A program made the translations under genes and the position numbers. This document shows, one piece after another, positions 62,560 to 64,000 of a DNA stretch of 64,000 nt (position 1 is its first letter; every line of letters starts with the position of its first letter). The notes beneath the pieces are model-generated. The model saw nothing but the letters and a program-made list of their open reading frames with translations. It searched no databases and was not told the DNA's origin. This stretch comes from Tridacna crocea. Its lineage: Eukaryota; Mollusca; Bivalvia; Cardiida; Cardiidae. The stretch covers positions 35,168,427 to 35,232,426 of the forward strand of contig OX031065.1 in assembly GCA_943736015.1 (NCBI GenBank). The letters run 5' to 3'.

Positions 62560-64000
62560 ATGTAATATGCACGAGGGACTCGAATGATTGACTTTTGTAG
62601 AGCTACCTCGTTACGTATTGCCAATGGTAGACTTGGGGATGATTGTAATAAAGGGTTATTCACTTATTATTATAGAAATACTTGTAGCACTATAGACTGT
62701 TCGGTTTTAAAGGAGAAGGATTTCTCTCTTGTCAAAACATTTCAGATATGTCCATTCTCTGAGTACACTGACCACGCACCACTCTATTTTAGTTTACACA
62801 CTAATAAAGCCTGTGAGGCAATGGATACTCACAATAATTTTGACTGTGCGCATAGCTTTACATTTTATAAATGGGATTAGGAGGGAAAAAATGCTTTTCG
62901 TCGAGATTTTATATCAAAATTAACAAGTTTTAGTACACTTCTGACAGAGACCGATTGTAGTAGCTAGAAAGCATTCGATCTATAGTCGACATTTTTTCTA
63001 GTTTAATTGAACGCTCTGCAGAGCCGTATTTCAAACATACATGTCCTCGTAAATGCGGTATCAAGAGAAATACTGATCATAAAGAATGGTTTGATCAGGA
63101 GTTTGTTGTTATGAACCAGCGGTGTGTGGAAGCGTTACGCTCGTTTAATACTAGTAAAACTGTTGAAAATAGACACGTTTTATGTAATTATAAAACCGAA
63201 TATAAAACTTAAATACGAAAAAAAAGAGACAATTTAAAACAAGAAAGGCCCAGGAACTTTATGATATGCGGCGTAAAGATCCAAAGCAATGCTGGAAACA
63301 TTTTAATTCACAAAATTGTAATATATCAAGTAATATTTCAGCAGACCGTTTCCAAGAATATTTCTCCACCATGCTTAATACAACATTGCCGACTCATATT
63401 GACGAGGTTGAAGATTTTTCAACTAAAAGTGATTTAAACGAGGAAAATCCAACATACACATCGCTTAGCATGCCTATTACAATCGATGAGGTTCGTACTT
63501 CAATCAAGAATCTTGTCCGTCTGACAATTTTCTGAATGAGGATTTTCTAGAAACTGTCGATATTCTCATCGGTCATATAACTGATTGTTTAAATAAAGTT
63601 TTCCGGTCTATAAAAAGGGGGATAAAGATGATCCGAGCAATTATAGGGGTATAACTCTATGTAGTAATTTCGGGAAAAAATCACAAGCACTCTGACAAAA
63701 AGAGTCGAAGGCCTAAATAATTCATCTATTTTGTTTTCTTTATTCATAGAAGATCCTGAGTTAAGTTTACAAAGATATTTAAGATGTGGTCTTTCTCTCG
63801 TAGATCTATTTTTAATTGTCATGCTTTTTGCTGATGACATGGTGGTCCTCGGCAAAACGCCGCACGAGTTACAAAGCAGTCTAAACTATCTTCATGAGTA
63901 TTGCAGAAAATGGGGCTAAGAAGTCAATACCTATAAGACTAAAGTAGTGGTTTTCCTTAATAGGGGTAATTTAAAACAAGATAAAAAAATGGTTCTATGA
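62560..64000 (+). pseudogene. Decayed LINE (endonuclease and reverse transcriptase remnants), cut by window edge
   Basis: MIDFCRATSLRIANGRLGDD and YTDHAPLYF are the C-terminal end of an APE-type endonuclease (S/T-DH block). AQELYDMRRKDPKQCWKHFN to ITIDEVRTSIKNL (63,243-63,520) is the linker into the reverse transcriptase. DDPSNYRGITLCSNFGKK (about 63,628-63,680) is an early RT motif, and LLFADD-type FADDMVVLGKTPHEL (about 63,828) is the catalytic one. Stops and frameshifts separate the pieces. The spacing between the RT motifs is far too short, so much of the palm is deleted. It is a different LINE lineage (CR1/Jockey-like look) from the one at 50-54 kb. Confidence 0.75.

Overview
This window reads as nuclear DNA of a marine bivalve, probably a heterodont clam. 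The genes are split by GT-AG introns, codons and base composition are AT-rich, and introns are full of palindromic MITEs, tRNA-derived SINEs, LINEs and bivalve-style repeat elements carrying internal satellites. No bacterial operon structure, CRISPR array or rRNA is visible. Exon calls come from reading splice sites, reading phase and family resemblance by eye. No alignment, transcript or database search was run.

Region 1 (1-14,857, + strand) holds the 3' part of a gene for an NRF-6-like (nose resistant to fluoxetine 6) membrane protein of the acyltransferase-3 superfamily. Eleven confident exons and one weak exon run from an entry in exon 5 (the first four exons lie left of the window) to a TAG stop at 14,742-14,744 and an AATAAA signal.

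Region 2 (14,858-26,246) is intergenic and repeat-rich: MITEs, palindromes, SINE remains, a (TC)n tract, and an AGCTCACC-type element with five tandem units of about 166 bp.

Region 3 (26,247-44,592, + strand) is a second, tandem NRF-6-like gene. It has a clear signal peptide, a complete NRF N-terminal domain and the first membrane exons. Eight exons keep phase and match the first gene's exon lengths exactly wherever the two overlap, but no later exon could be found in the remaining 19 kb. Its introns carry a SINE-interrupted DNA transposon with perfect 34-bp inverted ends and two more satellite-bearing elements.

Region 4 (46,985-61,223, + strand) contains, in order, pieces resembling a Mutator-like transposase domain, two short phase-compatible exons, and a DEDDh (DnaQ-like) exonuclease domain broken by stops and a frameshift. 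They may be remnants of one composite element or gene. Inside this stretch, on the - strand, lies a LINE of the L1/Tx1 group with an intact 1,276-residue ORF2. Its poly(A) end abuts the 5' half of a tRNA-Lys(TTT)-like sequence, joined at the anticodon loop.

Region 5 (61,224-64,000) holds a TTAA-flanked MITE, a dispersed repeat and a decayed second LINE with an internal reverse-transcriptase deletion, running up to the window edge.
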